64,000 nt of DNA, taken from contig OY998185.1 of NCBI GenBank assembly GCA_963921935.1, positions 4,008,001-4,072,000 on the forward strand, read 5' to 3'. This document shows positions 9,178-21,757 of the stretch, piece after piece; the first letter of the stretch is position 1, and every line of letters begins with the position of its first letter. The notes beneath the pieces were generated by a model. It made no database searches and was not told where the DNA came from. It saw only the letters and a program-made list of their open reading frames with translations. Origin of the DNA: Galeruca laticollis. Lineage: Eukaryota; Arthropoda; Insecta; Coleoptera; Chrysomelidae. Both the position numbers and the translations under genes were made by a program.

Positions 9178-12100
9178 GTGATGGATTCTTTTATTCTTCA
9201 GTGGAATTTAAACGGATTTTTGTGTCACCATGAACTGTTGAAACTTCTCCTACATGAATTATCCCCTAAAATACTTTGCCTTCAAGAAACACATCTCAAA
9301 AATCAAAAAAACATTTGCCTAAAAGATTACACTGCCTACCAAAAAAATAGGAACTCTGAGTTTGCTAGCGGCGGAGTAGCAATGTTTGTCAGAAACGAAA
9401 TTGAATCGAATGAAATTGTAATAAATTCAAACTTAGAAGAGATTGCAGTATCAGTTATTGACAAAAAAAAGATAAATATATGTAATGTATACTTACGTCA
9501 CCCCAATCAGACCGACCTAGTTGAATTAAATAACCTAATAAATCACGTTCCACCTCCTAATATTATTGTTCGTGACATGAATTGTCATATCGCGGCCTGG
9601 GGTAGTAATAAAACCGATAAAAATGGAAATTTTCTGCAACATAATATAAACAGTTCAAATTTAACTTTATAATACACCAGTGAACCCACAAGATTCAATT
9701 CATTCAATGGTACCCTCTCAGCTATAGACCTTTCCTTTTGTTCTCCTTCAATAATATCCTACTTGAAATGGGAAACTATAAAATATTTACATGATAGCGA
9801 ACATTTCCCCATTAAAATATCTTTACTAGGAAAATAACCTCCAACAAGCCTTCCCTACCAAAAATGGAAAATAAAAAACGCAGACTGGGGTCAATATCAA
9901 AACGAAATAGAAAATAACATCACAACCTTTGTGTATGTCAATGACGTAAATGAAAATATTAAAAATATTAATAATATAATTTTCAACGCGGCAAATTCTC
10001 ACATCGGAAAAGCCAAATTATGCAAAAAACATCCAGTACCTTGGTGGAACCAAAATATAGCCCAAGCATTGACAGCCAGCAAACATGCGTTTAATACATG
10101 GAAAAGGTATAAGACGAATGAAAATCTCTTGAGGTTCAAAAACCTTAGAGCCAAGACCAAGCCAAGATCTTATAAAGAAGAGCAAGAGAGAATCATGGGC
10201 AAGTTACGTATTGTCTATAAATTCTTCTACTCCAACAGGAGAAAAATTCGGAATATCTTAGCTAACACTTTCGAAAGAAACTCAAGTGATATCAATCTGA
10301 ATTCTACCTTTTTGGAATATAAAAACTAAGTTGACTGCGACTTTTCAATAATAAATGATAACTCTTACCTAAATGATCCAATAATTTGATTTTTGTTTCA
10401 AAGAATTGAAAAATACTGCCCCAGGTCCTGATGATATTCTATCTTTATTTTTGAAAAACCTTCTGTACAATGCTAAACAAATTCTTTTAGAGCTCTTTAA
10501 TGACATATTCTTACAAGAGGAATTCCCCAATCTTTGGTGTCAATCAATGGTCGTACCTATCCTCAAACCAAACAAACCAAAAATCGACCCAACTTAATAT
10601 CGTCCCATTTCACTCACATGTAATATGTGCAAACTTCTGGAAAAGGTTATAAACTATAGACTGACGTGTGGCATTTGGAAAATGAGAATATCCTTATACA
10701 CAATCAAAGCGGCTTTCGTAGAGGAAGAAGTACTACTGACAACTTAGTAACACTCGAATCTGAAATTCATGAGGCTTTCCTAATGTATCAAAAACTAATA
10801 GCCATATTCTTAGACTTAAATAAAGCTTTTGACTCCACTTGGAGATATCACATCCTAAAAACACTCCAAGAATTAAATATTCAGAGCCACATATTAGCAT
10901 GGATAAAAAAACTTTTTGAATAATAGAACCATCCAAGTTAGAGCCAATGGTCAAAAATCTTCAGTAAGACAACTACAAAATGGAACACCTAAGGATCCAT
11001 TTTAAGCCCAACTTTATTCCTCGTAGCAATAAACAGTATCATTAGAGAAATACACAAACCTAGAAAAGTCAGCTTATATGCAGACGATCTAGTTATTTAT
11101 ATTAGAAGCCAAAATGTAACATTAGCGTGACAAATTTTACAAACATGCCTAAATAGCTTAGAAAATCGGTCCCTCACAACAGGTTTCCATTTCTCACCTG
11201 AAAAAACACATTATATGGTCTTCAGTGAAAATAAATATTTAAATAATTTAATCATTTATCTAAATGAAAAGCCAATATCCAAAGTTGATGAAATGAATTT
11301 TTTGGGTCTCACTTTTGATTACCGGTTAAAATGGGCAACACATTTGGCAAATTTACAACGCTCATGTCAACCAAGAATAAATTTACTCAAGATTCTATCA
11401 AACAGTACGTGGGGTTCAGACACTGCAACCTTACTAAGTCTATACAAATCACTGGTAAGAAGCAAGCTGGACTATGGAGCTATCTGCTAAGAAACTGCCA
11501 ACAAAAATTTGCTGAAATAAATAAACTCCATCCAATCCACTGGCATACGAGCATCACCAGGTGCTTTCAGAACTAGCCCTATATCCGGTCTTCTACCATT
11601 AGCAAATGAGCCACCACTGCATCTACGTCGACAAATGCTCTCCCTAAACTATGCCGCTAACATCTCCAACTTATCACATTCCTCCACATTTAAAAATATC
11701 ACCTTAAATTTTACGAGGAACAAACCATCAAAAAAGTTACCTTTCTACCAAAGGATCAAAAATATAAGTCACAAAAATGAGCAATTTAAACACTCTCTGA
11801 CATCGAAATTAAATATCCCTCCATGAATAATTCAAATACCATATATAGAAACATCCCTAGCATTCTATCAAAAACAGAACACCACTCCCAGATTCCAAAA
11901 TTCCGTCAATGAACTAGTATCAAAATTTTCCAATTTCGCTTTCATATACACCGACGCATCCAAAACAATTGCAGGAAATGCTGCAGCTTACATATGTAAA
12001 GAAAAAAAATTTGCTCTGCGTCTGCCACAAAATGTAGTATATACACAGGAGAGGCTTTTGCTATACTCCATGCCCTCAAAATGTGCAAAACATCAAATGA

Positions 12101-12602
12101 TAACCACTTTCTTATTATCTCTGCCTCATTAAGTATTATAACAGATCTAAAGAATGTATCCTTCACACCCAATCCATGAAATCATTAAAAAGGAACTTTT
12201 TAACTTGCGATATAAAAATATCTCTTTTTTATGGATACCATCACACATGTGAATAAAAGGTAACGAGGAAGTCGACTCTGAAACCAATCTGAGACAAATA
12301 ATGCCCCAAATTGAAACCAAACTCCCACTACTCAATAAAAGAAGGGAACAAGTTATAATAAACCGTTTAAGAATTGGACATACACGCCTATCACACCAAC
12401 ATTGTTTAACAAAAGAAACCATACCTTTTTGTCAAACATGTCAGACTCAACTCACAGTAATGCATCTGTTACTTGAATGTCCAGAAAATGAAGAACAAAA
12501 AAGATGCCACAATTTAGGAAAAACTTCAAAATCAATTCTCTCTTCAACTGGAAACAAAGTGCTATCTTATCTCAAAGACATAAACTCAACATCTAAAATT
12601 TA
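9178..12602 (+). pseudogene. LINE copy 1 ORF2 (EN-RT-RNase H), degenerate
   Basis: Starts (M)MDSFILQWNLNGF and runs through endonuclease motifs (CLQETH, then SGGVAMFV and NVYLRHP). The first stop is at about 9670. RT pieces are APGPDDI at about 10420, QSGFRRGRSTTDNLVTLE at about 10700, FLDLNKAFDSTWR, and YADDLVIY at about 11075. RNase H begins IYTDASKT at about 11945. The C-terminal motif CQTCQTQLTVMHLLLEC lies at about 12430-12480. At least eight stops or shifts separate these blocks. Domain order equals that of copies 2 and 3. Confidence 0.8.
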
Positions 12603-12693
12603 ATTTTTGTTATTATATATGTACCACACTATTTTTTAACTGTCTCAGTAGTTGATGCGGGGTTATGTATGTTTAAATAAAAAAAGTAGGAAA

Positions 12694-12814
12694 AACAACA
12701 AGAATAAAGCAGATTATGATAGAAATATACTAAATAAAAGTATTCGATGTGAAAAATTGGACAAGTAAATACCAAGTACTTGTAAGTGAAAACCAGACAT
12801 GCATCAACTCACAA
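12694..12814. other. Short spacer between two head-to-tail LINEs
   Basis: About 120 bp of unremarkable sequence between the 3' target duplication of LINE copy 1 and the 5' target duplication of LINE copy 2. Confidence 0.5.
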
Positions 12815-13255
12815 GATCCAATTTGGGAGTCGATGCGTGTGCTTAAACGAGTCAACATCGTTTGAATTTTTGCTCTTCAGTTATTTCTAGTACTGAGTGA
12901 TCTACCAAGTTAAATTTATAGTTAACCAGTGTTACAAAAACCGACGTATGTATTGAACATTTTTAAGTATCTTCAATCAAGTTTCTGTCATTGCGCTGAT
13001 TGATTGCTTACATTTTTTCGTTTCTTTTCGTTAAATAAACTGATAATAGCCAACTCATTAACCGAGTTTCGATAAATTCAGTTTTTTCCTGCTCCTTATT
13101 ACCAGAGGCGTAGGCAACATTTCATTATGGATATATTGCTGAACACTAAAATAAAACCATAAAGTTGTAATTAACTAAGCCATCCTAACAATTTGCTTTT
13201 GAGTACAAGGGCAAGAATAAATCAAACAGTTTTTCCTCAACCCACTGAAACCAAA

Positions 13256-14571
13256 ATGTCGCACAATTTAAATATCAACAACCCAACGACTAGCAACAGT
13301 TATGTATCAGCCGTTAAGTCAGCACCTAAACCATCTTTCCCAAAAAAGGATCAAGCCATAGTGATGCACGCCGAAGACAACCTAAAATTATTTGACTATG
13401 TTAAGGCAATAGGCGATATTGTAGGCCCCAAACATATTTATTTTGCTTCGAGGATCTCGAATAACAGAATTTGCATATATCTAACCAATTTTAATCTTGT
13501 TGACGATCTGTTAAAACCCCATCCATCCGTAACCATCAACAATAATGTCATAAACATCCGCAGACTCATATCTCCGACAAAAAGGATAATCTTCTCGAAC
13601 ATATCTCCTTACATACCCCATGATCTTGCTGAAAATGCAATAAAAAGCCTTGGTTTACAATTAACCTCCCCTGTCTCGTTTCTGCGAGCTGGTATCCCAG
13701 GCGACGAATATTCTCATATATTAAGTTTTAGACGACAAGCCTACGTTCTTTCCCCATCAGACGACTTGCAGACCTCATTAATAGTCCCTTTTGACGGCAA
13801 CGAAAACGGAATCTTTCTATCTACGGACAAAATGGAGTGCTTCATTTGCAAGCAACCCGGACACATCGCTACAAATTGCCAAAATCCCCCAACCAACAAT
13901 ATAATGTCCCAATCCACTCTGACTGCACAAACTGAGCAGGTATCCTCAAAAACAGACTCTGTAAACCCAATAGAAAGCAACGAAGTGAGTTCAAACGAAG
14001 ACCCGATAACCCCACAAGAAAACCAGCCTGCTGCCGCTCTGCCCCCAGTCCAAAAACGCGGATATTCCCAGCTTTCATCACACAGTGAAAACTCAAGTGT
14101 ACCTGCGGAAGCAGAAGTTAACACGGACGATATGCCTCCCCCTCCATTCTCCACAGAAGCTCATAAAGCAGTAAAGAAGAAGTGCAAAGTGAGTGTATCT
14201 ACGGAATCAAACCTTTCTACGTCCATAAAAGATTGTATAGCAAAAACCTACCAGAAAACGCCAGATGCCTTCATACTTCCCATAGAAAACCTATATGACT
14301 TCTTAGAAAATACTTTTGGTAACTCTGATCCATACTCGGAAGCCCTAAAACACACAGAGAACATGATCGGTCTAGTCTCAAACCTTTACCTAATTTACCC
14401 GGATCTCACAAATACGTCCATAAAGAACAGAATTACCCGTATAACGAACAGGTTAAAAAAAAGCTTAAATCTGACACTGAAGAAACTGAGAGTTTGGATA
14501 TGTCTAATGAACCAAGTGATGAAGAATATAGCTCCGAAGGCTCACAGCAGTCGCATAAATCGTCATACTAA
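13256..14571 (+). pseudogene. LINE copy 2 ORF1 (gag-like), late frameshift
   Basis: The ATG at 13256 starts MSHNLNINNPTTSNSY. The protein carries an RRM-like central region (VGPKHIYFASRISNNRICI, then RRLISPTKRIIFSNI and FLRAGIPGDEYSHILSFRRQ) and a zinc knuckle CFICKQPGHIATNC (C-x2-C-x4-H-x4-C). A Ser/Pro/Glu-rich tail follows. Near 14455 a run of eight A causes a one-base shift. The expected acidic C-terminus (TEETESLDMSNEPSDEEYSS) sits in the other frame and ends at TAA about 14569-14571. Because of the shift the original frame runs on into ORF2 and appears as one long ORF to 14767. A role in binding its own RNA is inferred from the family. Confidence 0.8.
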
Positions 14572-17500
14572 ATTTCTTATTATCATGCCCCTCTCCTTAA
14601 TACAGTGGAACTGCGACGGTTTTTACCCTCGTTTGGAACGATTACAACAGCTTTTAACTGATTACTCGCCAAATTTTCTTTGTTTACAAGAAACGAATTT
14701 TACCAAGTCTCACAACCCTCACTTAAAAAGTTACGTTGGTTATCATTTTATAAGAACTACTCATTAACGTGCTAGTGGTGGATCCTCAGTTTTTGTCTCT
14801 AATGATATATTTCACCAAAAATTAAATTTAAACACAAACTTAGAAGCAGTTGCCATCAGCGCATGGTGCCCTAATAAAATTGCTATTTGTAGTGTATATG
14901 TCCCTCCAAACTACACTGTAAGAGACACAGATATAATGGATCTCATAAGTCAATTACCTATACCATTTATCTTAGTAGGCGACTTTAATGCTCACAACAC
15001 AATGTGGGGTTCAGAACGTACGTTTGCCCGTGGCAAAATGATTGAAACCGTAATTAATAATAGTAACATTAATCTACTAAATACCGGCAGCAGCACATAT
15101 TTTCATGTACAATCCGGATCCTTCTCCTCAATAGACCTCAGCATGTCAGATCCAGGAACAGCACCCTTACTAACGTGGCAAACCCTTGATAGCCTCTACG
15201 ATAGCAATCATTTTCCTATCCTAATTTCAGACAACGAACCAAAGCAAGTTAACAATAAAAGAAAGTGGAAAATCGCAAAAGCAGACTGGGAACTTTACAG
15301 CCAAACGCTGAAGGAAAATACAGACAATATCAATTATTCTAATGATGTAGACGAAGCTGTTGACCAATTTACTAACTCCATAATTTCTGCAGCCAATAAA
15401 TGTATAGGAAAGTACTCTGTCAACCCTCCAAAACGAACCGTTCCCTGGTGGAATGAATCCTGTAACAATGCAGTGAAGGAGTGCAAAAGGCGCTTAATAA
15501 ATACCGAAGAACCAGAAATGACTCAGACTTGATAATCCTCAAAAGAATGAGAGCGAAATCCAAAAGGGTTCTTGAACAAAGTAAACGAGAGTCGTGGAAT
15601 AAATATACAAGCACTATAACCTCTGAAACCTCTCCATCTCAAATCTGGATCAAGATAAGACAGAATAAAGGAAAAAACACTAGTTTTAAAATACCTGGCT
15701 TAACCCATGAGGGTGAAGTCATTTCCAATGACCAACAAATTGCTAATATCGTTGCCTAACACTTTCTAAATAAAACCAAATCGAACCCCGAACCTCTAAA
15801 CTCACCAAATAACTCACATCCTGAACAAATCTCTTACAACTGTCACCCACTCAATTTCCTTTTCACCCTTTCTGAATTAAATTCAGTCCTACCTTCACTG
15901 AAGAACACAGCTGCAGGACCGGACGATATCCCTATGATCTTACTAAAACACCTACATCCAGCAACAAAAACCAAATTGCTCGAACTTTACAACAAAATAT
16001 GGTGCAGTCAACAATTTCCGGCTCAATGGAAAGAATCAATTATTATACCAATCAAAAAGAACGACTCCAATACTAATTTTCCAAGCTCATTTAGGCCAAT
16101 CTCTCTTACCTGTACATTGTGTAAAATTCTCGAGAAATTGGTTAACAGACGCCTACACTGGTACCTAGAATCGCACAACCTATTATCTACAGCGCAGGCA
16201 GGTTTTAGATCAAACAGATGCACATTGGATAATCTGGTTACTCTACACACAGACATCTCACAAGCCATTGAAAGCAAAAAAGATATAATCGCCGTGAGTC
16301 TAGATATTGACAGCGCCTTCGACACAATCCGTAAAACTTCCATTTTTAAGAAATTCACTGACTTTAATTTAACTGGAAATATTCTCTCCTTTCTACAAAA
16401 CTTCTTAACCGACAGATCGTTCAAAGTTGTTACAAATGGGCAAAAGTCTACTTCGTACGCGCCAGAAAATGGAGTACCACAAGGCTCGGTTCTTAGCTCC
16501 ACTCTATTTCTGATGAGTATCAACGATATCTGCTCCCCTATAAATCCACCTGTCAAATATGTACTATATGCCGACGACCTCATTCTCTACTGCCAAGGTA
16601 AAGTCACTACTAGTACTTGTACTTTACTTCAGAAGGCTCTAGATAACATCCACAATTGGTCTCTCAAATCTGGTTCTCACTTTTCAACAAACAAATCCAA
16701 AGTAATCCAGTTCAGCAAAAGACTAAATCCTCTTCCTCCACAACTAAAATTCAATGGCGACTTGCTACAAGTGGTTGATCAACATAAATTCCTAGGAGTA
16801 ACATTTGACAAAAAGATCACATGGAGGCAACATATCCAAGAAACTAAAGCCAATTGTCTAAATAGGATTAACATCTTAAAATCATTAGCACATCACCAAT
16901 GGGGAGCAGAAGAGGAAATACTAATAAGGATTTACAGATCACTGGTCCGCTCCAACAAGATTATGGAAGTATCCTCTACATGAGCGCCTGCAAATCGTAT
17001 CTCAAATCTCTTGACACTATCCAAACCTCAGCATTACGAATATGTCTAGGCGCTTTTAGATCCAGTTCTACCGAAAGCATCTACATTGAATCTTCTGAAC
17101 CACCTCTTTTCATACGACGAGAATGCCAACTATTATCCTATTTTTCCAGAATATCCGCCTACCCACAAAACCCAGTGTTTAAGTTAATTGATTCTATAAA
17201 ACCAGCTCCTGAAAACAAACCCAAAACATCGCTCTCATTTCCACAAATGCTATACCCTTTTTCTAGAAACATCAATCTTAGAGATACAACTCCCATAAAA
17301 CTTTAGAATACTCCTCCATGGACCAAAAAACCGCCACTACTGAATACAAGCCTGAACAACTACAACAAGTACGAAACGCCTAACATAGTCCATAGACAAA
17401 TATTCAGTGAGCTGATAAATAACCAGCAGTTCGACAAAATCCTTTACACTGATGCCTCCAAAGAAGTCAATGGTACCGGATGTGCTGTTACTACAGTAGA

Positions 17501-17865
17501 TAGGGGAGGGTGGGCCACCATGAGACACGTTCACCATGAGACAATCGTTATTATTTAAAAAAAACGCGGCACATTTTGTCGCTATTCACAGAAACATCAA
17601 GTGGCAGGCATGTTAGTCTTATTTCTGTTGCCGAAGAAGCCGCACGTGCGTTCCCGAATTTTTTACCGGCCTCGATTTATTTTCGCCATAGTGAAATTTT
17701 TTGTTGCTGTGAGTTCAGTACCTCATCAGTGGTTCCCAATATAGTTCTTTATTGGTCTGAGGTGTTCATTAGAACAGGTGAATATTAATTTCATTGTTTA
17801 TGTGTATTACTAGTAGATTTTTTCACGTTTTACGAAAATATTGCTGTTTGTAACTAAGACCTACA

Positions 17866-17923
17866 ATGGGCCACAATGAGACATGAATTTCGGGCCACCT
17901 TGAGACGTGTCTCATGGTGGCCC
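17866..17923. repeat. Subterminal transposase-binding-like palindrome of the pogo element (left)
   Basis: gggccacaatgagac at about 17868, gggccaccttgagac at 17892 and its inverted partner gtctcatggtggccc at 17909-17923 repeat the inner TIR word. The last two form a near-perfect palindrome with a short centre. Confidence 0.7.
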
Positions 17924-17966
17924 ATATGCAACGAGTTTTGTCGAAAAAAAATATTTTGTTCAAGGT

Positions 17967-20031
17967 ATGTCACGAGGACGAAAGAGAAAATCTGAAAAAG
18001 GCCTTTTCAGTGCCGAATCAATGAAAAGGGCTGTCCAAGATGTTATTAAACACAAATTAAGCTTAAGGAAGGCAGCGGAGAAAAACAACGTGAAACATCA
18101 AACATTGGCGAGATACGTTAGGAAAACAAGAAATAGTGAAGGTAATGAAGAAAATGTATCCTACCGCCCTCATTACGATACCCGGAGAGTGTTTTCCGAA
18201 GAACAGGAAACTATTCTGAAGGGTTTCATTATTAAATGTAGCCAAATGTGCTACGGCAGATCTACAAAAGATGTGCGAAAGCTAGCTTATGAACTTGCCA
18301 TCCATAATAAAATTCAGATCCCATATAGGTGGATAGAGAAGAAATCAGCAGGAGTCGATTGGTTACAGAGGTTTATAAAACGGCATCCAGAATTGAGCAT
18401 TAGGCAACCTGAAGGCTGCAGCCTTTCTAGAGTTACCTCATTCAACCGCAATAACGTCGAGCAGTTTTTTCGCAATTTAGAAGATGTCATGAAGCGCTAC
18501 AATGGGTTTGCAAGTGGAACGCGTATTTATAATTTGGACGAGACGGCGACAACCACTGTCCAAAAATCCTCAAGAATTTTAGCAAAAAAGGGAGTCAAGC
18601 AAATAAACAAGGTGACCAGTGGAGAACGTGGAATTTTGATTACCACATGCTGCATTATTAGCGCAGCAGGTGAGTAGTTTCATTTGAATAAATCGATTCT
18701 TTTTCCTAACCGTAGCTATGTCTCTTCTAGGAGTTTCGTTGCCCCCAGCAATGATTTTTCCGAGGGTCAACTTTAAGCCTCACATGTTACACGGAGCTCC
18801 ATCAGGAACTTTAGGCCTTGCTACTCCATCGGGATGGATGAATTCTGAGCTTTTCGTATCTGTTATTGAACACTTCATTTTTCATTCTGGCAGTTCAACG
18901 TCAAATCCAACTTTATTATTGCTTGATAATCATGAAAGTCATCTTTCAGTTGAAACCCTAAACCTGGCCAAAGACAATGGGGTTGTTATTTTAACACTGC
19001 CTCCCCATTGTTCTAACAAATTACAGCCATTGGACGTATCAGTGTTTGGTCCATTTAAAACATATTATAACAGTGCGTTAGACTCCTGGATGATGACAAA
19101 TCCTGGAATTCCAGTTACACTATTCCAGATTGCCGAATGCGTTGGACATGCCTTTGACAAATCCATGACCCCTAATAACATTAAAGCAGGTTTCAAAAAA
19201 TGTGGCATTGTGCCATTTGATCGCCACGTTTTTGGAGATGACGATTTTTTAATGAGTAGCGTTACCGACAGAGAGGAGCCTTTAAGAGAAAGCCAACAGG
19301 AAGTAACTGTTGGAACACATGCAGGCAATCCAGACACTGGCGTTTTAGAAGCACATGCGAGCAATGCAGACACTGGACTTTCAAATGGAACAGCTGAAAA
19401 AAATATTTCAGCAACTACGAATTTTAAAACACCAGAAGAACTATTTGGGTATCCAAAAGCAAAGCCGAGAAAAACATCTAAACCAAGAAAGAGGGGTAAG
19501 AGTATGATCGCAACTGATACACCTGAGAAGTTAGAAATAGAAAAGAAGTTTATGGAGAAGAAGCGATCAGAGTCACTTAAAAAGGCCAAAGGAACGAAGA
19601 GAACAGTAACAGATTCGCCTGGAGTTAAACCAAATCAAAAAACTTTGTCGTCATCTGAAAGTGACAATAATTCATTTACTTCAGATTCTTCAGACGCAGA
19701 ATCTTTCAATGATTTAGAAATGAATCAAAGTCAAGAAAATTTGAAACCTGTTGTCAACTCCTACGTTTTGATTGAGTTTCATGACAAAAAGTCTGTTTTC
19801 TTTGTGGGTAAAATTATTGAAAAAATTGAGGATGATTTTAAAGTTAGTTTTTTGAGGCATAGTATCAAACAAAAAAACTCCTTTATTTTTCCCGCTGTTG
19901 AGGATGTTGCGTATGTAAAGAAAACTGACATGAAATGTTTGCTTACAGCAAATAGTAAAGTGGGCAGCACAAAACGGCAGCAGTCTTTTATAAACTTTGG
20001 TGTATCTTTTGATGGCATCGATATCCGTTAG
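17967..20031 (+). CDS. pogo-like transposase, two exons, open
   Basis: Exon 1 is 17967-18669 and exon 2 is 18731-20031, joined across a 61-bp GT..AG intron (gtgagtag..ttctag); the product is 667 aa. I chose the ATG at 17967 (MSRGRKRKSEKG) because sequence before it is subterminal repeat. Residues about 15-55 form a Pipsqueak-type HTH (SAESMKRAVQ, then LSLRKAAEKNNV). Residues about 75-150 resemble a CENP-B HTH (VDWLQRFIKRHPELS). The DDE_1 catalytic core has YNLDETATT (D191), LLLDNHESH (D300) and LQPLDVSVF (D336), a DD35D spacing. A Lys/Ser-rich linker and a small C-terminal domain (SYVLIEFHDKKSVFFVGKII) follow. The enzyme would cut and paste the element by binding its TIRs. All key residues are present, so it may be active. 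Confidence 0.88.
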
Positions 20032-20145
20032 TACCTTTTGATGTTAGAACTTCAGATATATTTTATTTGATTGTTTTTTCCACATAATTGTGTAATATTT
20101 TTAGATAAACGTTTGTTTATTGCTTTTTTGTTTTGTTTTTATCTT

Positions 20146-20182
20146 GTCTCAATGTGGCCCACTTCGTGGGCTACCTTGAGAC
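20146..20182. repeat. Subterminal palindrome of the pogo element (right)
   Basis: gtctcaatgtggccc (20146-20160) is followed by the inverted gtgggctaccttgagac (to about 20182), matching the left subterminal motif. Together with the TIRs this gives at least three copies at the left end and three at the right. Confidence 0.7.
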
Positions 20183-21199
20183 AAAATCAAATTTTTTAAA
20201 TTCGACTATAACAGAAACAATTATAATATTGTGTTAATAATTTACTCAAAAAATGTGTGCATTAAGATGAAAGATTATGAAGCATACGTAACTGTAGCAA
20301 AAAAATTAAAGTTGCCAATTCTATTCCCAAAAAAGTAAAAATTGTCTCAATGTGGCCCACCCTCCCCTACAACAATAGCAACATACAAATTTCCTGACGT
20401 ATGTAGTATACATACAGCCGAACTATATGGAATACTACAAGCTTGAGGACTACATCACAGGATAACAGCAAACTTGCCATATGTACAGACTCCCTTTCAT
20501 CATTATACTCCATCAAACACAACCGTTCACAACATCCCTTAGTCCATGATATCCTCGACACCTGCCACGACCATCACACTAGAGATATCGTTGTGAATAT
20601 TATCTGGATCCCTTCTCATGTAGGAATCACAGGCAACGAACGTGCAGTCCAAGCAGCGAAACAAACTTGTTCAGCCGACTTGCCAGTAGAGAAAATTCAA
20701 CTTCATCAATATTTAAAATCAACAGCTCGACATATTATGACTCAAACATGGCAAACACATTGGAATACATGTAACACAAAACTTCCTACAATACAACCAA
20801 CAGTTACCGCCCAGAAGATGCCTCCCATGACAAGAAAAGACAAAAGTGTTATAAGAAGACTCAGAATAGGTCACTCACGGCTAACCCATGGTTACCTGAT
20901 GTCTACAGAGAATCCCCCTATCTGTGAATCCTGTGATAATGTAAGACTTACAATAGAGCATATACTTACAGATTGCAAACACTACAGCCCAACTCGTCGC
21001 AAACACAAGCTCAGTGGAAGTCTCAAAAACATTCTCGGACAACCTAACCAGTTTAGTGCTGTGATTCAGTTCCTCAAAGACTGCCAATTGTTTAATTTAA
21101 TTTGATTTTTATTTGTAACTAAATGTATGACAGATCCCGTGTCAGTGGCCGCTAGATGCCGAGACACGTTAATTTTAATAAAAAAAAAGATCAAATTTG

Positions 21200-21689
21200 A
21201 AAATATAGCTAAATTTTGAGGAGGCAATACCATATGCAACAGTAAAATATAACAGTATAAAAATATTATTTTCTAATAACCCATATACCCTTCTTGTAAA
21301 TTAATCTCGCATGAAGAAAGTTGTCCAAAAGTCTAGACTCAATTTCATTATATAAATATTATCATTAACCTTAAAAAATTAGCATCATTTTTGATTTTTA
21401 TCTTAACATAATATTCTTTTGTAAATATCTTATGGACCACTTTAATTTCAACAGTGATTTATACATTGTGTGGAATGTTAATGTTTTTTATATATTCAAT
21501 GTGAATTTTCTATAAGATGAGACTAAATTGTACATCGTTTCAATAAAAATTCGTTTACGTTCCATAAAGGTATCATTAAAGATTCAATGAATATTTTTAT
21601 ATAATGATCAATATAGTTAATACCAGTTGCTGGTGAATATCTCCCCACAACTTATTTATATTTAATTAAATAACGTCGTTATATACAAA
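21200..21689. other. AT-rich spacer, no gene seen
   Basis: Only scattered AT-rich sequence; no repeat boundaries or ORFs that I can support. Confidence 0.5.
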
Positions 21690-21690
21690 C

Positions 21691-21757
<67 letters not shown>

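Larger units (their letters stand above)
6556..12684 (+). mobile_element. LINE copy 1 (I-like, RNase H-bearing), degenerate, with an internal insertion
   Basis: A non-LTR retrotransposon with gag-like ORF1, then ORF2 of endonuclease, reverse transcriptase, RNase H and a C-terminal CCHC-like motif. The 3' end is a short A-rich tail (taaataaaaaaag). A candidate 9-bp target duplication, agtaggaaa, occurs at 6547-6555 and 12685-12693. Protein order matches the copies at 12826-21188 and 46237-51800. Many stops and shifts make it the oldest of the three. It is split by the satellite-cored element at 7114-8090; across that insertion the ORF1 reading resumes (SIKIN, then GIDTECRRLIT), which defines the insertion point. 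Confidence 0.8.
17503..20367 (+). mobile_element. pogo-superfamily DNA transposon, apparently intact
   Basis: TIRs of about 24 bp (ggggagggtgggccac, then atgagac/ttgagac) lie at 17503-17526 and 20344-20367. TA occurs on both sides (17501-17502, 20368-20369), as pogo/Tc1/mariner insertion requires. Removing the element restores the RNase H reading of LINE copy 2, so the boundaries are exact. The element is 2865 bp and holds a two-exon transposase with no stop. Repeats of the gggccac-N2-tgagac word occur internally near both ends. Confidence 0.92.
14585..21105 (+). pseudogene. LINE copy 2 ORF2 (EN-RT-RNase H), interrupted
   Basis: ORF2 opens MPLSLIQWNCDGF at 14585. An in-frame TAA (14765-14767) lies just before RASGGSSVFV. 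Endonuclease motifs FILVGDFNAHNTMWGS and SNHFPI are intact. There is a frameshift near 15500, a TAA at 15757, then a long RT block (15760-16950) with RPISLTCTLCKILEKL, AGFRSNRCTLDNLV, LDIDSAFDT, GVPQGSVLSSTLF and YADDLILYC. A second shift lies near 16950 and a TAG at 17304. RNase H starts ILYTDASKEVNG, is cut by the pogo element at 17503, and resumes TIATYKFPDVCSIHTAELYG, with another shift at about 20440. The C-terminal motif CESCDNVRLTIEHILTDC is present. It cannot make a functional protein. Confidence 0.85.
12826..21188 (+). mobile_element. LINE copy 2 (I-like), full length but mutated, split by a pogo element
   Basis: The 3' end is an A-rich tail (taataaaaaaaaa) at about 21176-21188. A near-identical 11-bp flank (gatccaatttg 12815-12825; gatcaaatttg 21189-21199) supports a full-length insertion. 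Without the 2.87-kb pogo insertion it would be about 5.5 kb, the same as LINE copy 3. A 5' leader of about 430 bp precedes ORF1. Stops and frameshifts are fewer than in copy 1 and more than in copy 3. Confidence 0.8.

Noticed and set aside
13193..14767. One 524-codon protein
   Set aside because: It is LINE ORF1 fused by a frameshift in an A run to the start of ORF2.
16023..16583. 186-codon minus-strand ORF
   Set aside because: Antisense shadow of the LINE copy 2 RT block.
17907..17966. Upstream start for the pogo transposase
   Set aside because: The codon at 17907 is GTG inside the subterminal palindrome; the ATG at 17967 is the better start.
19065..19589. 174-codon minus-strand ORF
   Set aside because: Antisense of pogo exon 2.
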